64,000 nt of DNA from Saprospirales bacterium (GCA_016703765.1 JADJBL010000013.1:1-64000); one strand, 5' to 3'. Counted from the stretch's first letter, positions 18,522-28,944 are shown. Numbers and translations: made by a program. Notes: a model not told the origin generated them from the sequence alone.

Positions 18522-20429
18522 TTGGAGCATCCGATTGCCATTCTGAAACAATATTGGGGATTCGAATCTTTTCGGCCGCTTCAGGAATCGATCATCGATT
18601 CGGTGCTCGCCGGCCGCGATACCCTCGCCCTCCTGCCGACCGGCGGAGGAAAATCACTCTGCTACCAGGTGCCTGCGCTTTGCCGTCCCGGCATCACATT
18701 GGTCATTTCCCCCCTTATCGCCCTCATGAAGGATCAGGTAGAACAGCTCAAGGCCAGAAATGTGCCCGCGGCGGCTATTTTTTCCGGTATGCCCTACCCG
18801 GAGATCGACCGGGTGTTCGACCAGGCCATCTACGGCAACCTCAAGCTGCTCTACCTTTCCCCCGAAAGACTTACCACCGAGATGGCCCTGGAGCGGATCG
18901 GCCGTATGAGCGTCAACCTCCTGGCGGTCGACGAAGCTCACTGCATCTCCCAGTGGGGCTACGATTTCCGCCCCGCATACCTGAATATCGCCTCCATACG
19001 GGAGGCCCTTCCCGAAGCCCCCGTGCTGGCCCTTACCGCTACCGCTACCCCCGAAGTGGTGGCGGATATTCAGGAAAAACTGAGATTCCCGGTACCCAAT
19101 TTATTCCAAAAGAGCTTCGTGCGCTCCAACCTGATCTATGCGGTCCTGAAGGAGGAGAATAAGGTGGGCAAGCTGGAGGAAATGCTCAAAAAAGTGCCCG
19201 GCTCCGCAGTAGTCTACGTGCGCAACCGGAGAAAAACCCAGGAGATCGCCCTCCAACTCCAGCGACTCGGCCTCTCGGCCAGTCACTACCACGCCGGTCT
19301 GGACCCCGAAGAGCGGTCTAAACGACAAGACGATTGGATGAAAGGGCTGGTGAGAGCTATGGTGTGCACCAACGCCTTCGGTATGGGCATCGATAAGCCG
19401 GATGTGCGCCTCGTGGCGCACCTCGACCTGCCCGACAGCCCGGAAGCCTACTTCCAGGAGGCCGGCCGCGGCGGAAGGGATGAAAAGAAGGCCTTTGCCA
19501 TTCTTCTGTACGACGATTCCGACCTGCAATTGCTGGAAGAAAACTTTATCAAAAGCTTTCCGGCCCTGCCCGAGATCCGAAGGGTCTATCAGGCCCTGGG
19601 GAGCTATTACCAACTGGCGCTCGGCGCCGGGGCGGGAGAGAGCTTCAATTTCGATCTGGTGACCTTTGCCAAAACCTACCGCTTCCTGCCCGGACAGGTG
19701 CTGGCATCCCTCAAGGTGCTCGAGCAGGCGGGCTGGCTCACCATCTCCGATGCGGTTTACATTCCCGGTTCCTTTTTCTTCCGCGTGTCGAGGGAGGATC
19801 TATACGACTACCAACTGAAGAACCAACCCGTGGAACTGATTCTGAAGACCCTGCTACGCACCTATACCGGCGCCTTCCAGCAGCACGTCGCGATCCGGGA
19901 GGAGCAGGTGGCCCGGTTTCTAAGGATGGAAAAACCGGCCCTGGTCCAGGCGCTTCAAACCTTTCAAAGGGAGGGAATTATCGACTACCGCCCGGCGCGG
20001 GATGCGCCCCAACTCACCTTTCTCCAGGACCGCGTCGATGCGCGGCACATGCAGATTGACCGCCAATGGTATGAGTTTCGGAAAAAGAGGGCCCGGGCGC
20101 GGGTCGATCAAATGAAAGCCTATGTCACGGAGCCTGTCTGCCGGAGCCAGCAACTGGTAACCTATTTCGGTGAAAAAGAGGCCAAGCCCTGCGGCGCCTG
20201 CGACGTTTGCCGCGGTAGGACCCGTCCCGAGCCGAGCGGAAGGGAGTTTGCCGGCATCCGCGAAAAGATCCGGAAGTTTCTGCTCGAATCGCCCATGGAT
20301 GAAAAAGAACTGACCCGAAAATTTGCGGGAAAGGAAAAGGGGCTCGTCCCTGCGGTCCTTTCCTACCTGCTGGACGAAGCCTGGGTCGAATTGCACGAGG
20401 GGCGGCTTTACTGGGTCGCAAACCAATAA
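18522..20429 (+). CDS. recQ: ATP-dependent DNA helicase RecQ
   Basis: About 635 residues. No ATG fits; TTG at 18522 gives MEHPIAILKQYWGFESFRPLQ, which matches usual RecQ N-termini, whereas TTG at 18504 lies in a repeat word. Helicase motifs are complete: LLPTGGGKS (Walker A), DEAHCISQWGYDFRPAY (motif II), ALTATAT (III), VVYVRNRRKT (IV), FGMGIDKPDVR (V) and QEAGRGGRD (VI). The RecQ zinc site is present as C-x(17)-C-x(2)-C-x(2)-C around CRSQQLVTYFG and CGACDVC, followed by a winged-helix region. It unwinds 3'-5' at stalled or recombining forks. The glycosyltransferase gene follows after 10 bases. Confidence 0.93.
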   Translation: MEHPIAILKQYWGFESFRPLQESIIDSVLAGRDTLALLPTGGGKSLCYQVPALCRPGITLVISPLIALMKDQVEQLKARNVPAAAIFSGMPYPEIDRVFDQAIYGNLKLLYLSPERLTTEMALERIGRMSVNLLAVDEAHCISQWGYDFRPAYLNIASIREALPEAPVLALTATATPEVVADIQEKLRFPVPNLFQKSFVRSNLIYAVLKEENKVGKLEEMLKKVPGSAVVYVRNRRKTQEIALQLQRLGLSASHYHAGLDPEERSKRQDDWMKGLVRAMVCTNAFGMGIDKPDVRLVAHLDLPDSPEAYFQEAGRGGRDEKKAFAILLYDDSDLQLLEENFIKSFPALPEIRRVYQALGSYYQLALGAGAGESFNFDLVTFAKTYRFLPGQVLASLKVLEQAGWLTISDAVYIPGSFFFRVSREDLYDYQLKNQPVELILKTLLRTYTGAFQQHVAIREEQVARFLRMEKPALVQALQTFQREGIIDYRPARDAPQLTFLQDRVDARHMQIDRQWYEFRKKRARARVDQMKAYVTEPVCRSQQLVTYFGEKEAKPCGACDVCRGRTRPEPSGREFAGIREKIRKFLLESPMDEKELTRKFAGKEKGLVPAVLSYLLDEAWVELHEGRLYWVANQ

Positions 20430-20439
20430 ACCACCCATC

Positions 20440-21552
20440 ATGCGAAAGATCATCCTGACCGTCACCAACGACCTGAGCTACGACCAGCGGATGCAGCGCA
20501 TCTGTTCCAGCCTCGCCGCGGCAGGCTTCGAGGTGGAGCTGGTGGGCAGGTTGCGGCCCCGGTCCATTCCCCTGTCCGAACGCCCTTTTCGCCAAACCCG
20601 GCTGTATTGCCGCTTTGAGAAGGGAAAGGCCTTTTACCTCGAATACAATATCCGTTTGCTGTTTTTCCTGCTGCGCTCCAAATTCGACATCCTCTGTTCC
20701 GTCGATCTGGATACCATCGCTCCGGGCTGGCTGGCCGGACGCTTGAAAGGAGCTTCCCTGGTCTTCGACGCCCACGAGTATTTCCAGGAGGCGCCGGAGG
20801 TCGTGGATAGACCTGTCATAAAAAAGATCTGGAGTCTGGTAGCCCGCTTGTTCATCCCGCGCATGGACCGCTGTTATACGGTGGGCCCGGCCCTGGCGGA
20901 GGTTTTTGGGAAATTATACGGCAGGCCTTTCGAAGTGGTTAGAAACCTGCCGCTCAGGCAAAAGGAGCATTTTTCCAGACAAGCCGGAACGCCTACGATT
21001 CTTTTGTACCAGGGGGTTTTGAACGAGGGCCGGGGCCTGGAGGCGTTGATCGGGGTCATGCCCGCCTTTCCCGATGCGTCCCTATGGCTTGCCGGGGAGG
21101 GCGACCTCTCCGCAAAATTGCGGGACCTGGTGCGGGATCTGGGCCTTGAAAAGCAGGTCAGGTTTTTAGGCTATATCCGCCCGGAAGAGCTGCCCGCCTT
21201 GACCCGTCAGGCCACGATCGGCTTTAATATTCTGGAAAACAAGGGCTTGAGCTATTACTACTCCCTGGCCAACAAGGCCTTCGACTATATCCAGGCAGAA
21301 ATCCCCTCCGTACACATGGATTTTCCGGAGTACCGCAAGCTCCAGGACCAGTACGGGGTATTTCACCTGATCTCCGACCTGAAACCGGAAACCCTCCAAT
21401 CCGCCATCCGGATGTTGCTGGACGACCACGCTTACGCCGATCTCATCCGCCGGAATTGCCGCAAGGCGGGGGAGGAGTTGGTTTGGGAGAGGGAGGAAGC
21501 GGTTTTGGTTGGAGTTTATTTTGGAATATCTGAGGATGTAGAGAGTTTATGA
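20440..21552 (+). CDS. GT4-like glycosyltransferase
   Basis: 370 residues from the ATG at 20440. The GT-B fold is suggested by the N-terminal TNDLSYDQRMQRICSSLAAAGFEVELVG, a mid region LVFDAHEYFQEAPEVV, and a C-terminal donor-binding domain with LLYQGVLNEGRGLEALI, LWLAGEGDL and IGFNILENKGLSYYYSLANKAFDYI. Such enzymes move a sugar from a nucleotide donor, usually in polysaccharide or glycolipid assembly. The last residues (GISEDVESL) and the stop codon fall into the GTTTATnnn word-repeat palindrome, so the native C-terminus may have been replaced. Confidence 0.8.
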   Translation: MRKIILTVTNDLSYDQRMQRICSSLAAAGFEVELVGRLRPRSIPLSERPFRQTRLYCRFEKGKAFYLEYNIRLLFFLLRSKFDILCSVDLDTIAPGWLAGRLKGASLVFDAHEYFQEAPEVVDRPVIKKIWSLVARLFIPRMDRCYTVGPALAEVFGKLYGRPFEVVRNLPLRQKEHFSRQAGTPTILLYQGVLNEGRGLEALIGVMPAFPDASLWLAGEGDLSAKLRDLVRDLGLEKQVRFLGYIRPEELPALTRQATIGFNILENKGLSYYYSLANKAFDYIQAEIPSVHMDFPEYRKLQDQYGVFHLISDLKPETLQSAIRMLLDDHAYADLIRRNCRKAGEELVWEREEAVLVGVYFGISEDVESL

Positions 21553-21608
21553 GGTTTATAAGGTTTATGAAGTTTATAAACCTCATAAACCTTATAAACT
21601 TGATAAAC
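21542..21608. repeat. Word-repeat palindrome (GTTTATnnn, 9-nt period)
   Basis: Four GTTTAT words at nine-base spacing (from 21545) run into complementary ATAAAC words at the same spacing, giving a hairpin of about 30 bp per arm. The left arm contains the stop codon of the glycosyltransferase; the right arm ends six bases before the stop codon of the convergent barrel gene. Confidence 0.85.
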
Positions 21609-21613
21609 AAAAA

Positions 21614-23248
21614 TCAAAACCTCGCCGAAATCCCCGCCAGCGCATTAATCCCATACGTCGGATAAAGCTGCCATCTCTGCCGCTGATTATCCGCCAGGTT
21701 GTTGACCTGAACGAAGGCGCCGATATTTTTCGAAAAAAAGTATTCCGCGCCGAGGCTCACGTCGAAGAGGGTATTGAGGTTGTCGGCGAGGCCTTTGTCG
21801 TTGCGAAAGGGCACCCCGTTTTCCAGAAAAACATCTCCGCGCAGGACGAGTTTGTTCTCCAGGGTGGTGTACTGCACGCCTCCGTTGATGGTGAAGGCGG
21901 GAAGATGCCAGGCCTTTTGCGCGGTGGTCGTGGTGTAAATGTTCTGGTTTACCACGCCGTGGATGCGCAGGCCGTCCAGCAAATTGACCACGATGCTTCC
22001 GTTGATGTTGATGATGGAAACCGTATCGTAAATCACTTCGAAACGGCGATGGGACGCGATGAGGGGATTTTCCTGGAGCACGAACAGAGCCAGGTCCTGG
22101 GTCTGCTTATAGCCCGCCTGCCCGGAGTATTCGATAATACCCAGATCGCCTTTCACCCCTCCGAAATAGTGCATCACCCGGGTGTTGCGCAGTTCGGGTC
22201 TGGACTCCATAAAAGGATTGTAAGTCGTCAGACTCAGAAAGGTGTTCTTCTGAAACGTGCCTTCCGCGCCCACAAAGGCCGCGAGCTGGCTGCCGAGGAT
22301 ATTGACCGTGCCGAGCACGTCGGGGAAGAAAGAAAATTCGTCGTTATGGTTGGCGACGGTGACGCCCAGTTTCACGTTGAAAAAATCGCCGTGGAGGGTA
22401 AACGCCGGGGTGAGGAAGAAGTTGTGGAGCTTTTGGGAAAAGGTATCCTGAAAAAAGGTGAAATCGGTGCGAAGCAGAATATCCAGGGAATGCTTTTCGG
22501 CAAACCATTTCGTGCCGCGGAATTTCAGGTCGAAGCCCTGCTCTTTCGAGGCATAGGCGTCTTTCAGAAAATATGCATCGAGGTGCACCAGGTAGTTGAA
22601 ATCGCCCACCGTGCGCTCCCCGTTGAAGACCCCTCCGTTGATCCGGAAATTGGAAAAGCGCTGTTTGACATCCTCGGGCAGTACGTCTTCGGTGAAGGTG
22701 GAGTCCAGGTTGTAGCCGTAGAAGTAGGCGTCGTTCGCGGAGTAACCCAGGCCGCCATTTACGGCAAAGCCCTGTTTGAAGTAGTAGGTGCCGTCGAGCC
22801 CGGCATCGGTATTGGAAAAGCGCTGGTTTTCGATTTTTTTGAAGGAGGCCGAATGGTGTTTGACCCGAAGGCCGAAGTCCATTTTATCTTCAAACAGATA
22901 GCGATAGGAGCCGTCGCCGTAGAGGGAGTTGGGAAAGCCTCCGCCTGCGCGGATGATGCCGTGGTAGGCGTCGCCCGTTTTGTCGCGGCGCATCCCGAAG
23001 GGCCGGATCGTGGGGGGCGGGTAGTCGATGTTCAGGTCGCGGTAGGGGAGCCGGTAGACCTGCTTGCTGCGGGAGGTATCGGGCGCCGGCAACTTGGGGG
23101 ATGCTTCGATGCGTTCGGCATCCAGCAGCTGGGCTTCAAAATTCTTGAGGACGGTGACATTTTCGGAGGGCAGGGTTTGGCCGAAAGCTGCAAATGGTAG
23201 GAAAGCCAGTAAAATCACTGCCTTCCGGCCTGATAGGAAAGGCTTCAT
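21614..23248 (-). CDS. Outer membrane beta-barrel, TonB-receptor-like without plug
   Basis: 544 residues from MKPFLSGRKAVILLAF, which begins a signal peptide ending AAFGQ. An earlier in-frame ATG at 23275 is possible. The N-terminal motif VTVLKNFEAQLLDAERIEASPKLP, then DYPPPTIRPFGMRRD, is followed by many amphipathic strands and an aromatic-rich end (YPTYGINALAGISARF). The barrel resembles TonB-dependent receptors, but no plug domain or TonB box is seen. It lies 35 bases downstream of the long TPR gene in the same direction, so the two probably form an operon and may act together at the outer membrane. Confidence 0.7.
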   Translation of the reverse strand: MKPFLSGRKAVILLAFLPFAAFGQTLPSENVTVLKNFEAQLLDAERIEASPKLPAPDTSRSKQVYRLPYRDLNIDYPPPTIRPFGMRRDKTGDAYHGIIRAGGGFPNSLYGDGSYRYLFEDKMDFGLRVKHHSASFKKIENQRFSNTDAGLDGTYYFKQGFAVNGGLGYSANDAYFYGYNLDSTFTEDVLPEDVKQRFSNFRINGGVFNGERTVGDFNYLVHLDAYFLKDAYASKEQGFDLKFRGTKWFAEKHSLDILLRTDFTFFQDTFSQKLHNFFLTPAFTLHGDFFNVKLGVTVANHNDEFSFFPDVLGTVNILGSQLAAFVGAEGTFQKNTFLSLTTYNPFMESRPELRNTRVMHYFGGVKGDLGIIEYSGQAGYKQTQDLALFVLQENPLIASHRRFEVIYDTVSIININGSIVVNLLDGLRIHGVVNQNIYTTTTAQKAWHLPAFTINGGVQYTTLENKLVLRGDVFLENGVPFRNDKGLADNLNTLFDVSLGAEYFFSKNIGAFVQVNNLADNQRQRWQLYPTYGINALAGISARF

Positions 23249-23283
23249 CTTATGAGATTTTGAGAGGGTTAGCATGCTGGTTT

Positions 23284-26200
23284 TCAGTTTTGGTCGTCGA
23301 TGATGAAATCGTCCGTGGGGGTGTTCAGGCGGCTTCCGCTGTTGGCGGCGCGGTTGTATTGGTCGAGTTTGGTCTGCGCTTCGTTGATGATGCTCTGGTC
23401 TCCCTTGTAATTCTCGATCAGCGATTCGAGCACGGCGCGGGCATTGAAGAGATTGCCCTGGTCTGCGTAGACGTCGGCCAGCAGGAGGAAGGTCTTGGCC
23501 GTCCAGAAGGGGTAGGCGGAGTTTTCCTGAATGGCTTTGTCGCACCAGCTTTCGGCCTGGGTCAGGTCGCGGCGCTGGTAGTAGATGCTGGCGATAAGGT
23601 AACGGGATTCGGCCGCTTCCTCCTGGTTGTTGAAGCGGATCACCTGCCCGAAGGCGCTCAATGCGGAATCGTAGTCGCGGTTGTCGAAAGCCAGTTTGCC
23701 GAGGTAAAAATTGGCGCGCGATTTTTGCTCGAGGGTGGCCGTGGGGTTGTTGTTGATCTTGTTGGCCATGGCCAGCACGGCCTGGTAGTTGTTGATCCGG
23801 TAGCCGCTCTGCATGGCGCCCCACTGGGCCGCGAAGCGGGTCTCGTCCGACACGGCCGAAGTCTCCAGTTTGGCGTAATAGGAATAGGATTTCTGGAAGT
23901 CGAGCGTATAGTTGTAGCTGATGGCCGCAGCGAGTTCGAGGGCCTTGGTATAGTACTTGCTGGGGCCTTTTTCGACGACTGTTTCAAAATCGTCGAGCGC
24001 CTGGGGGTATTGTTTCAGTTCGAAATACGATTCCCCGCGACGCTCATAGGCCTGGAGCAGGAATTGCCCGTTGGGGTATTTCTTGATGTATTCGCCATAA
24101 GCGGGTACGGCGCGTTCGTAGTTGGCGTTTTCGTACTGCGATTCGGCCGCTTTGAAGTTCAGGGCCTCCTTGCCGGTATTATCGATCGAATAGCCGGGGA
24201 TCGTTTCCAGGAAACGGGTATATCCATCCGGATCGCCCAGGTTGTCGACGTAAATCTCTTCCAGGGCCGAGATAGCGTCCTTCGATTCCTCGGGTTCGGG
24301 GTTGTTGGAAAACACCTGTTTGTAGTATTCTACGGCGGTCTGCATATTGCCCTGGTTGAAGCTGATCAGGCCAAGGCGGAGGAGGGAAGACACCACGAGG
24401 TCGGATTGATTGCGGTAATCCGCGACCAGGCGTTTGAGCGGCGGAATGGCCTTGCTCAGCTGACCGATATCCTGGTAAGTGACGCCCAGTGCGAACAAGG
24501 CATCGTCGGCATAAGCGGAGGAGGGGTAGTCGCGGACCAGGTTTTCGAGGGAGATGATCTTGTCGGTGGTCTGGCCGCGAAGGCCTTCGATGATGGCTTT
24601 CTGGTAGTAGGCGTAGATGTAGCCGGAGTATTTGTTGGAAATGGCCTCGTTGTAAAAGGTCTGCGCCTCCTTGTACTGATTGCGCTTGAAGTGGCAGTCG
24701 CCCGCGCGGAGGGTGGCGTCGCCCAAAACCTGCGACTTGATATAATCGCTCTTGATGAAGGGCTTGTTCCGGTTGATGGAAGCGGTGGTTTCCTTGAAAT
24801 AAGTGAGGGCGGTGGCGTAGTTTTCCTGCTTGAGGTAGTTGTAGCCCTGGGTATAATTGGCGGTATAGACGGAGGATTCCTCCGGAAGATCCTTCACATT
24901 TTTGGAAAGGGTGAGGAACTGGTTGATCTGAGGAATACTCTCGTCGTATTTCTTCTTCCGGTGGGAGATGTCTCCCTGCCAGTATGCGCAAGCCGCCCGG
25001 ATGCTGGGGTCGACCGGGTCGCTGTTTGCCGCCATGAAGTAGCGGTTGGCCTCGTCGTATTTGCCGTCGCGGTGCAGTTGGAGTGCGCGGTAATAATTGA
25101 CCTTTTGGCGCACTTCCCGCATTTGGGGGGTCGGATTGGAAATCCCCTGGATGATGGTCAGGGCCCTTTCGTAATCGCGGGTTTTGAGGAAGATTTCGCT
25201 CATCAGGGTTTGGGCCTCGGGGTAGTAGGTCGAAGAGGGGCGATGCCTTGCAGGGCGGTGATGGCGTCGGTATCGTAGCCCAATTCGTAGGATAGTTTCC
25301 CGAAGTTAAAGGAGGCGTCTTCCTTGACTGCCGCGTCGAAGTTCATCCTGCTCGCCCGGCCAAAGGCGTTGCGCGCAGAGGTGCGGTCGTTCAGCCGCAG
25401 GGAGCAGTCGCCCAGGTAGTACATGGCGTATTGGCCCAGTTTGGAATCGACGCTGACCAGTTGTTCGAGGTTGCGGGCCGCTTTCTGGTAGGCGCCCGTT
25501 TTGTGCTGGGCGATTCCGAGCTGGTAGAATTGTTCGGCCTGCAGCGCGCTGGTTTGGTCGGCGTAGTATTCGAGGTAGAAGACCGCTTTTTCGTAATCCT
25601 CCATTTCAAAATAAGCCTGTCCGATGACCTGGGCCAGGTTTTCTCGATTTTTGGTCTGAGAGTCCTTGAATTTGGGTTCGGCGTAGGTGAGGAGTTGGTC
25701 GTATTGACCCTGGAGAAAGTAGATCTGCGCAACGTAGTTTGGAATGATATCCCGGTAGGTGCGGTATTTTTCGGCGATGCGGAAGGCCCGGATGGCTTCG
25801 TCGAAATTGCCCAGGTAGAATTCGCAAAGGCCGTAGTAGTAATTGGTCGGGTAATAATAATCCTTGCTCTCCAGGTTTTTGATCTGGATAAACTGGCTTT
25901 TTGCCTGGCCGAATTTTTTCTGTACGAAATAGGCGTAGCCGGTTTTGAACCGCACCTCGGCCCTTTGTTCGCCGGTGAGTTGGTAGGTGGGGATCTTGGT
26001 AAAGAACTCGATGGCCTTGTCGTATTTCTTGGCGTTGTAGTAGTAATTGGCTACCTCGACCAGGGCCTGGTTGGACACCGGGTCGGGGGAGTATTTCCGG
26101 ATAAAATCGAGGATGAGTTTTTCGCCGTCGGGCAGGTCCTGTCGCACGGCCGAAGTGGCGAAACCCAGTTCGGATTTTGTGCGCAGCATTTCCAGTTCGG

Positions 26201-26402
26201 GAACATTGGCGGGACGCAGCAGGGTGAGGGCGCGTCCGTATTCTTCCTGCGCCTGGCCGTAGAGACCTTTGCCAAAAAAGTCTTCCGCTCGTTTGTACGC
26301 GGCGTTGGCTTCGGTATAGACGGTGGTGGCGGGTTGGGCGTAGAGTTGCGCGGCGGGGAAAAGCGCAACCAGCAAGACAGGGAAAAGATGGCGAAGGTTC
26401 AT
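23284..26402 (-). CDS. Large secreted TPR protein, one frameshift
   Basis: Two adjacent frames join to a 1,039-residue protein: the first ends TALQGIAP at 25240 and the second continues SSTYYPEAQTLMSEIFLKTRDY. One base missing from a GGGG run at 25237-25240 explains the break. A signal peptide (MNLRHLFPVLLVALFPAAQLYAQ) is followed by about twenty tetratricopeptide repeats, for example YDKAIEFFTKIPTYQL, FDEAIRAFRIAEKYR, YEKAVFYLEYYA and YPQALDDFETVVEKGPS. The C-terminus is acidic (DDFIIDDQN). It should be a periplasmic or outer-membrane-associated scaffold, perhaps for the barrel encoded directly downstream. Confidence 0.85.
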
Positions 26403-26521
26403 AAGATTTGATACGCTTTTTCAGGGGTTTCAAATAAGAAATCCGAAAACACAAACGACGATGGGGACCGGAATATTTGGTATTCCGGTCCGCAGGGCTA
26501 AAATAGGAAAATAAACGCAGA

Positions 26522-27814
26522 TCAGGCTTTGTCGAACTCCAGGAAGGTTTTTTCGATGATTTCGCAGCATTCCATAAGCTGCTCTTCCGTCATGACGAGC
26601 GGCGGGGCAAAGCGGATAATATTGCCGTGGGTGGGTTTGGCCAGCAAGCCGTTTTCGGCCATTTTTACGCAAATATCCCAGGCCGTGCTGCTCTCGGGAG
26701 AATCGTTGATTACCAGGGCGTTGAGCAGGCCTTTGCCGCGCACCAGCGAGAGGAGTTCGGTTTTCTCGACCAGTTTCCTCATGCGTTCGCGGAACATCCT
26801 GCCCAGCCGGCGGGCGTTTTGCGGCAGTTTTTCATCCCGGAGCACCTCCAGGGCGGCAACGGCTACGTGGCTCCCGATGGGATTTCCTCCAAAGGTGCTG
26901 CCGTGTTGACCCGGTTTAATCAGGCCCATGATGGGGTCGTCTGCCAAAACGGCCGACACCGGGTACATGCCTCCGGAAAGCGCTTTGCCCAGGATCAGGA
27001 TGTCGGGCCGGGTATAGGTTTCGGGCTGCCTTTCGCAGTGCCCGCCGCAGGTGCAATTTCCGCAAACGCCCAGCAGGCTGCCGGTCCGGCCTATGCCGGT
27101 CTGGATTTCGTCGGCCATGAAGAGCACGTTGTGCTTGCGGCAAAGCGCAGCGGCAGCGGCGAGGAAGGAATCGTCCGGCACGACGACGCCGGCTTCGCCC
27201 TGGATGGGCTCGACCAGGAAACCGGCCACGTGCTGGCCGTGGGTTTCGAGGGCTGCCTGAAGGGCGGAAAGGTCGTCGTACGCTATGGAGACAAAGCCGG
27301 GGGTATAGGGCCCGAAACTGGCCTTCGCATCGGGGTCGGAAGAAAAGGAGATAATGGTCGTAGTGCGCCCGTGGAAATTTTTTCCGCAGACGATGATCTT
27401 CGCCTCTCCTTCGGGAATTCCCTTGCTTTCGTAGCCCCATTTGCGGCAGATCTTGATGGCCGTTTCCACGGCTTCCGCGCCCGAATTCATGGGTAGTATC
27501 CGCTGGAATCCGAAATATTCGGTGATGTATTGCTCGTAGGGCCCGAGCTGGTCGTTGTAAAAAGCCCTGGAGGTGAGGGCCAGTCGGGAGGCCTGTTCTA
27601 CGAGCGCCTCCACCAGCCGCGGATGGCAATGCCCCTGGTTAAGGGCCGAATAAGCCGAAAGGAAGTCGTAATAGCGCCTGCCTTCCACATCCCAGACATA
27701 CACGCCGTCACCCCTGCTGAGCACAACCGGCAAGGGATGGTAGTTGTGGGCGCCGTATTGATCTTCGAGATGCATGAGTTCCGCGGAGGAACGCGTCTTG
27801 GTAGTGGAAAGCAT
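26522..27814 (-). CDS. rocD: Ornithine-oxo-acid transaminase
   Basis: 430 residues, class III PLP aminotransferase. YGAHNYHPLPVVLSRGDGVYVWD, NSGAEAVETAIK, EPIQGEAGV, the D235-E236-IQTG cofactor motif, K277 in LGKALSGG (Schiff-base lysine) and HGSTFGGNP together identify ornithine aminotransferase. It turns ornithine and 2-oxoglutarate into glutamate semialdehyde and glutamate in arginine/proline metabolism. Inserted between D235 and K277 is a short loop with four cysteines (C251, C254, C256, C260) plus His259, a possible metal site. ald follows downstream. Confidence 0.93.
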   Translation of the reverse strand: MLSTTKTRSSAELMHLEDQYGAHNYHPLPVVLSRGDGVYVWDVEGRRYYDFLSAYSALNQGHCHPRLVEALVEQASRLALTSRAFYNDQLGPYEQYITEYFGFQRILPMNSGAEAVETAIKICRKWGYESKGIPEGEAKIIVCGKNFHGRTTTIISFSSDPDAKASFGPYTPGFVSIAYDDLSALQAALETHGQHVAGFLVEPIQGEAGVVVPDDSFLAAAAALCRKHNVLFMADEIQTGIGRTGSLLGVCGNCTCGGHCERQPETYTRPDILILGKALSGGMYPVSAVLADDPIMGLIKPGQHGSTFGGNPIGSHVAVAALEVLRDEKLPQNARRLGRMFRERMRKLVEKTELLSLVRGKGLLNALVINDSPESSTAWDICVKMAENGLLAKPTHGNIIRFAPPLVMTEEQLMECCEIIEKTFLEFDKA

Positions 27815-27828
27815 AGTAGTAGTTTTTA

Positions 27829-28944
27829 TCAGGATAAATAAGCTTCGACGTCGACGTAGGGCAGGTTGAATGCATCGGCCACTCCTTTATAAACCACCTG
27901 ACCGTCGATGATGTTCAGGCCTTTCTTGAGGGCCTCGTCGCCGTTGCAGGCCGCCTTCCAGCCCATTCCCGCCAGCTTGATGGCATAGGGGAGGGTGGCG
28001 TTGGTCAGGGCGATGGTGGAGGTGTAGGGTACGGCGCCCGGCATATTGGCTACGCAATAGTGGAGCACGTTGTCGATAATATAGACCGGGTCGGCGTGGG
28101 TGGTGGGCTTGGTGGTTTCAAAGCAGCCGCCCTGGTCGACAGCCACATCGACCATCACCGTTCCGGGCTTCATATCCTTGAGCATATCGCGGCTGATGAG
28201 CTTGGGCGCCTTGGCGCCCGGGATGAGCACGGCCCCAATGATGAGGTCGTGGTTTTTGATGAGCTGGCGGATGGTATATTCGTTGGAGTATAGTGTGGTC
28301 ACATTGGCGGGCATGACGTCGGCGAGGTAGCGAAGCCGGTCGAGGCTCAGGTCGAGGAGGGAGACCTGTGCGCCCAGTCCCGCGGCCATTTTGGCGGCCT
28401 GGGTGCCTACTACGCCACCACCGATCACCAGCACGCGGCCGGGCGCTACGCCCGGAACGCCGCCCAGGAGCACCCCGCGGCCTTTGGAGGGTTTTTCCAG
28501 GTATTTGGCGCCTTCCTGAATTGCCATCCGGCCGGCTACTTCCGACATCGGGACCAGGAGGGGCAGGGAGCGGTCGGTCAGCTCCACCGTTTCGTAGGCC
28601 AGGCAGGTGGCCTTGCTGTCGATCATGGCCTTGGTGAGCGGCTCGTAGGATGCAAAGTGGAAATAGGTGAAGACGAGATGATCCCTGCGGATGAGCTTGT
28701 ACTCCCGCTCGATAGGCTCTTTCACCTTGATGATCATTTCCGATTGGTTGTAGACTTCCTCGAGGGTGGGCAGGATGGTGGCGCCGAAATTCCGGTATTC
28801 CTCATCCGTGTACCCGCTGCCTTCTCCTGCTGTCGATTGGACGAGCACGGTATGTTTGCGTTTGGTCAGTTCCAATGCGCCTGCGGGGGTGAGGGCTACG
28901 CGGTTCTCGTTGTCTTTTATTTCCTTGGGTACGCCGATAATCAT
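27829..28944 (-). CDS. ald: Alanine dehydrogenase
   Basis: 371 residues, the full length of the family. MIIGVPKEIKDNENRVALTPAG is the classic start; R15, K75 and H96 correspond to the pyruvate-binding and catalytic residues. The NAD site is GGGVVGTQAAKMAAGLGA, and VDVAVDQGGCFETT and AVPYTSTIALTNATLPY are family signatures. It reversibly deaminates alanine to pyruvate and ammonia with NAD. It lies just upstream of rocD on the same strand with a 14-base gap, so the two amino-acid catabolic genes are likely co-transcribed from the promoter at about 29000. Confidence 0.95.
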   Translation of the reverse strand: MIIGVPKEIKDNENRVALTPAGALELTKRKHTVLVQSTAGEGSGYTDEEYRNFGATILPTLEEVYNQSEMIIKVKEPIEREYKLIRRDHLVFTYFHFASYEPLTKAMIDSKATCLAYETVELTDRSLPLLVPMSEVAGRMAIQEGAKYLEKPSKGRGVLLGGVPGVAPGRVLVIGGGVVGTQAAKMAAGLGAQVSLLDLSLDRLRYLADVMPANVTTLYSNEYTIRQLIKNHDLIIGAVLIPGAKAPKLISRDMLKDMKPGTVMVDVAVDQGGCFETTKPTTHADPVYIIDNVLHYCVANMPGAVPYTSTIALTNATLPYAIKLAGMGWKAACNGDEALKKGLNIIDGQVVYKGVADAFNLPYVDVEAYLS

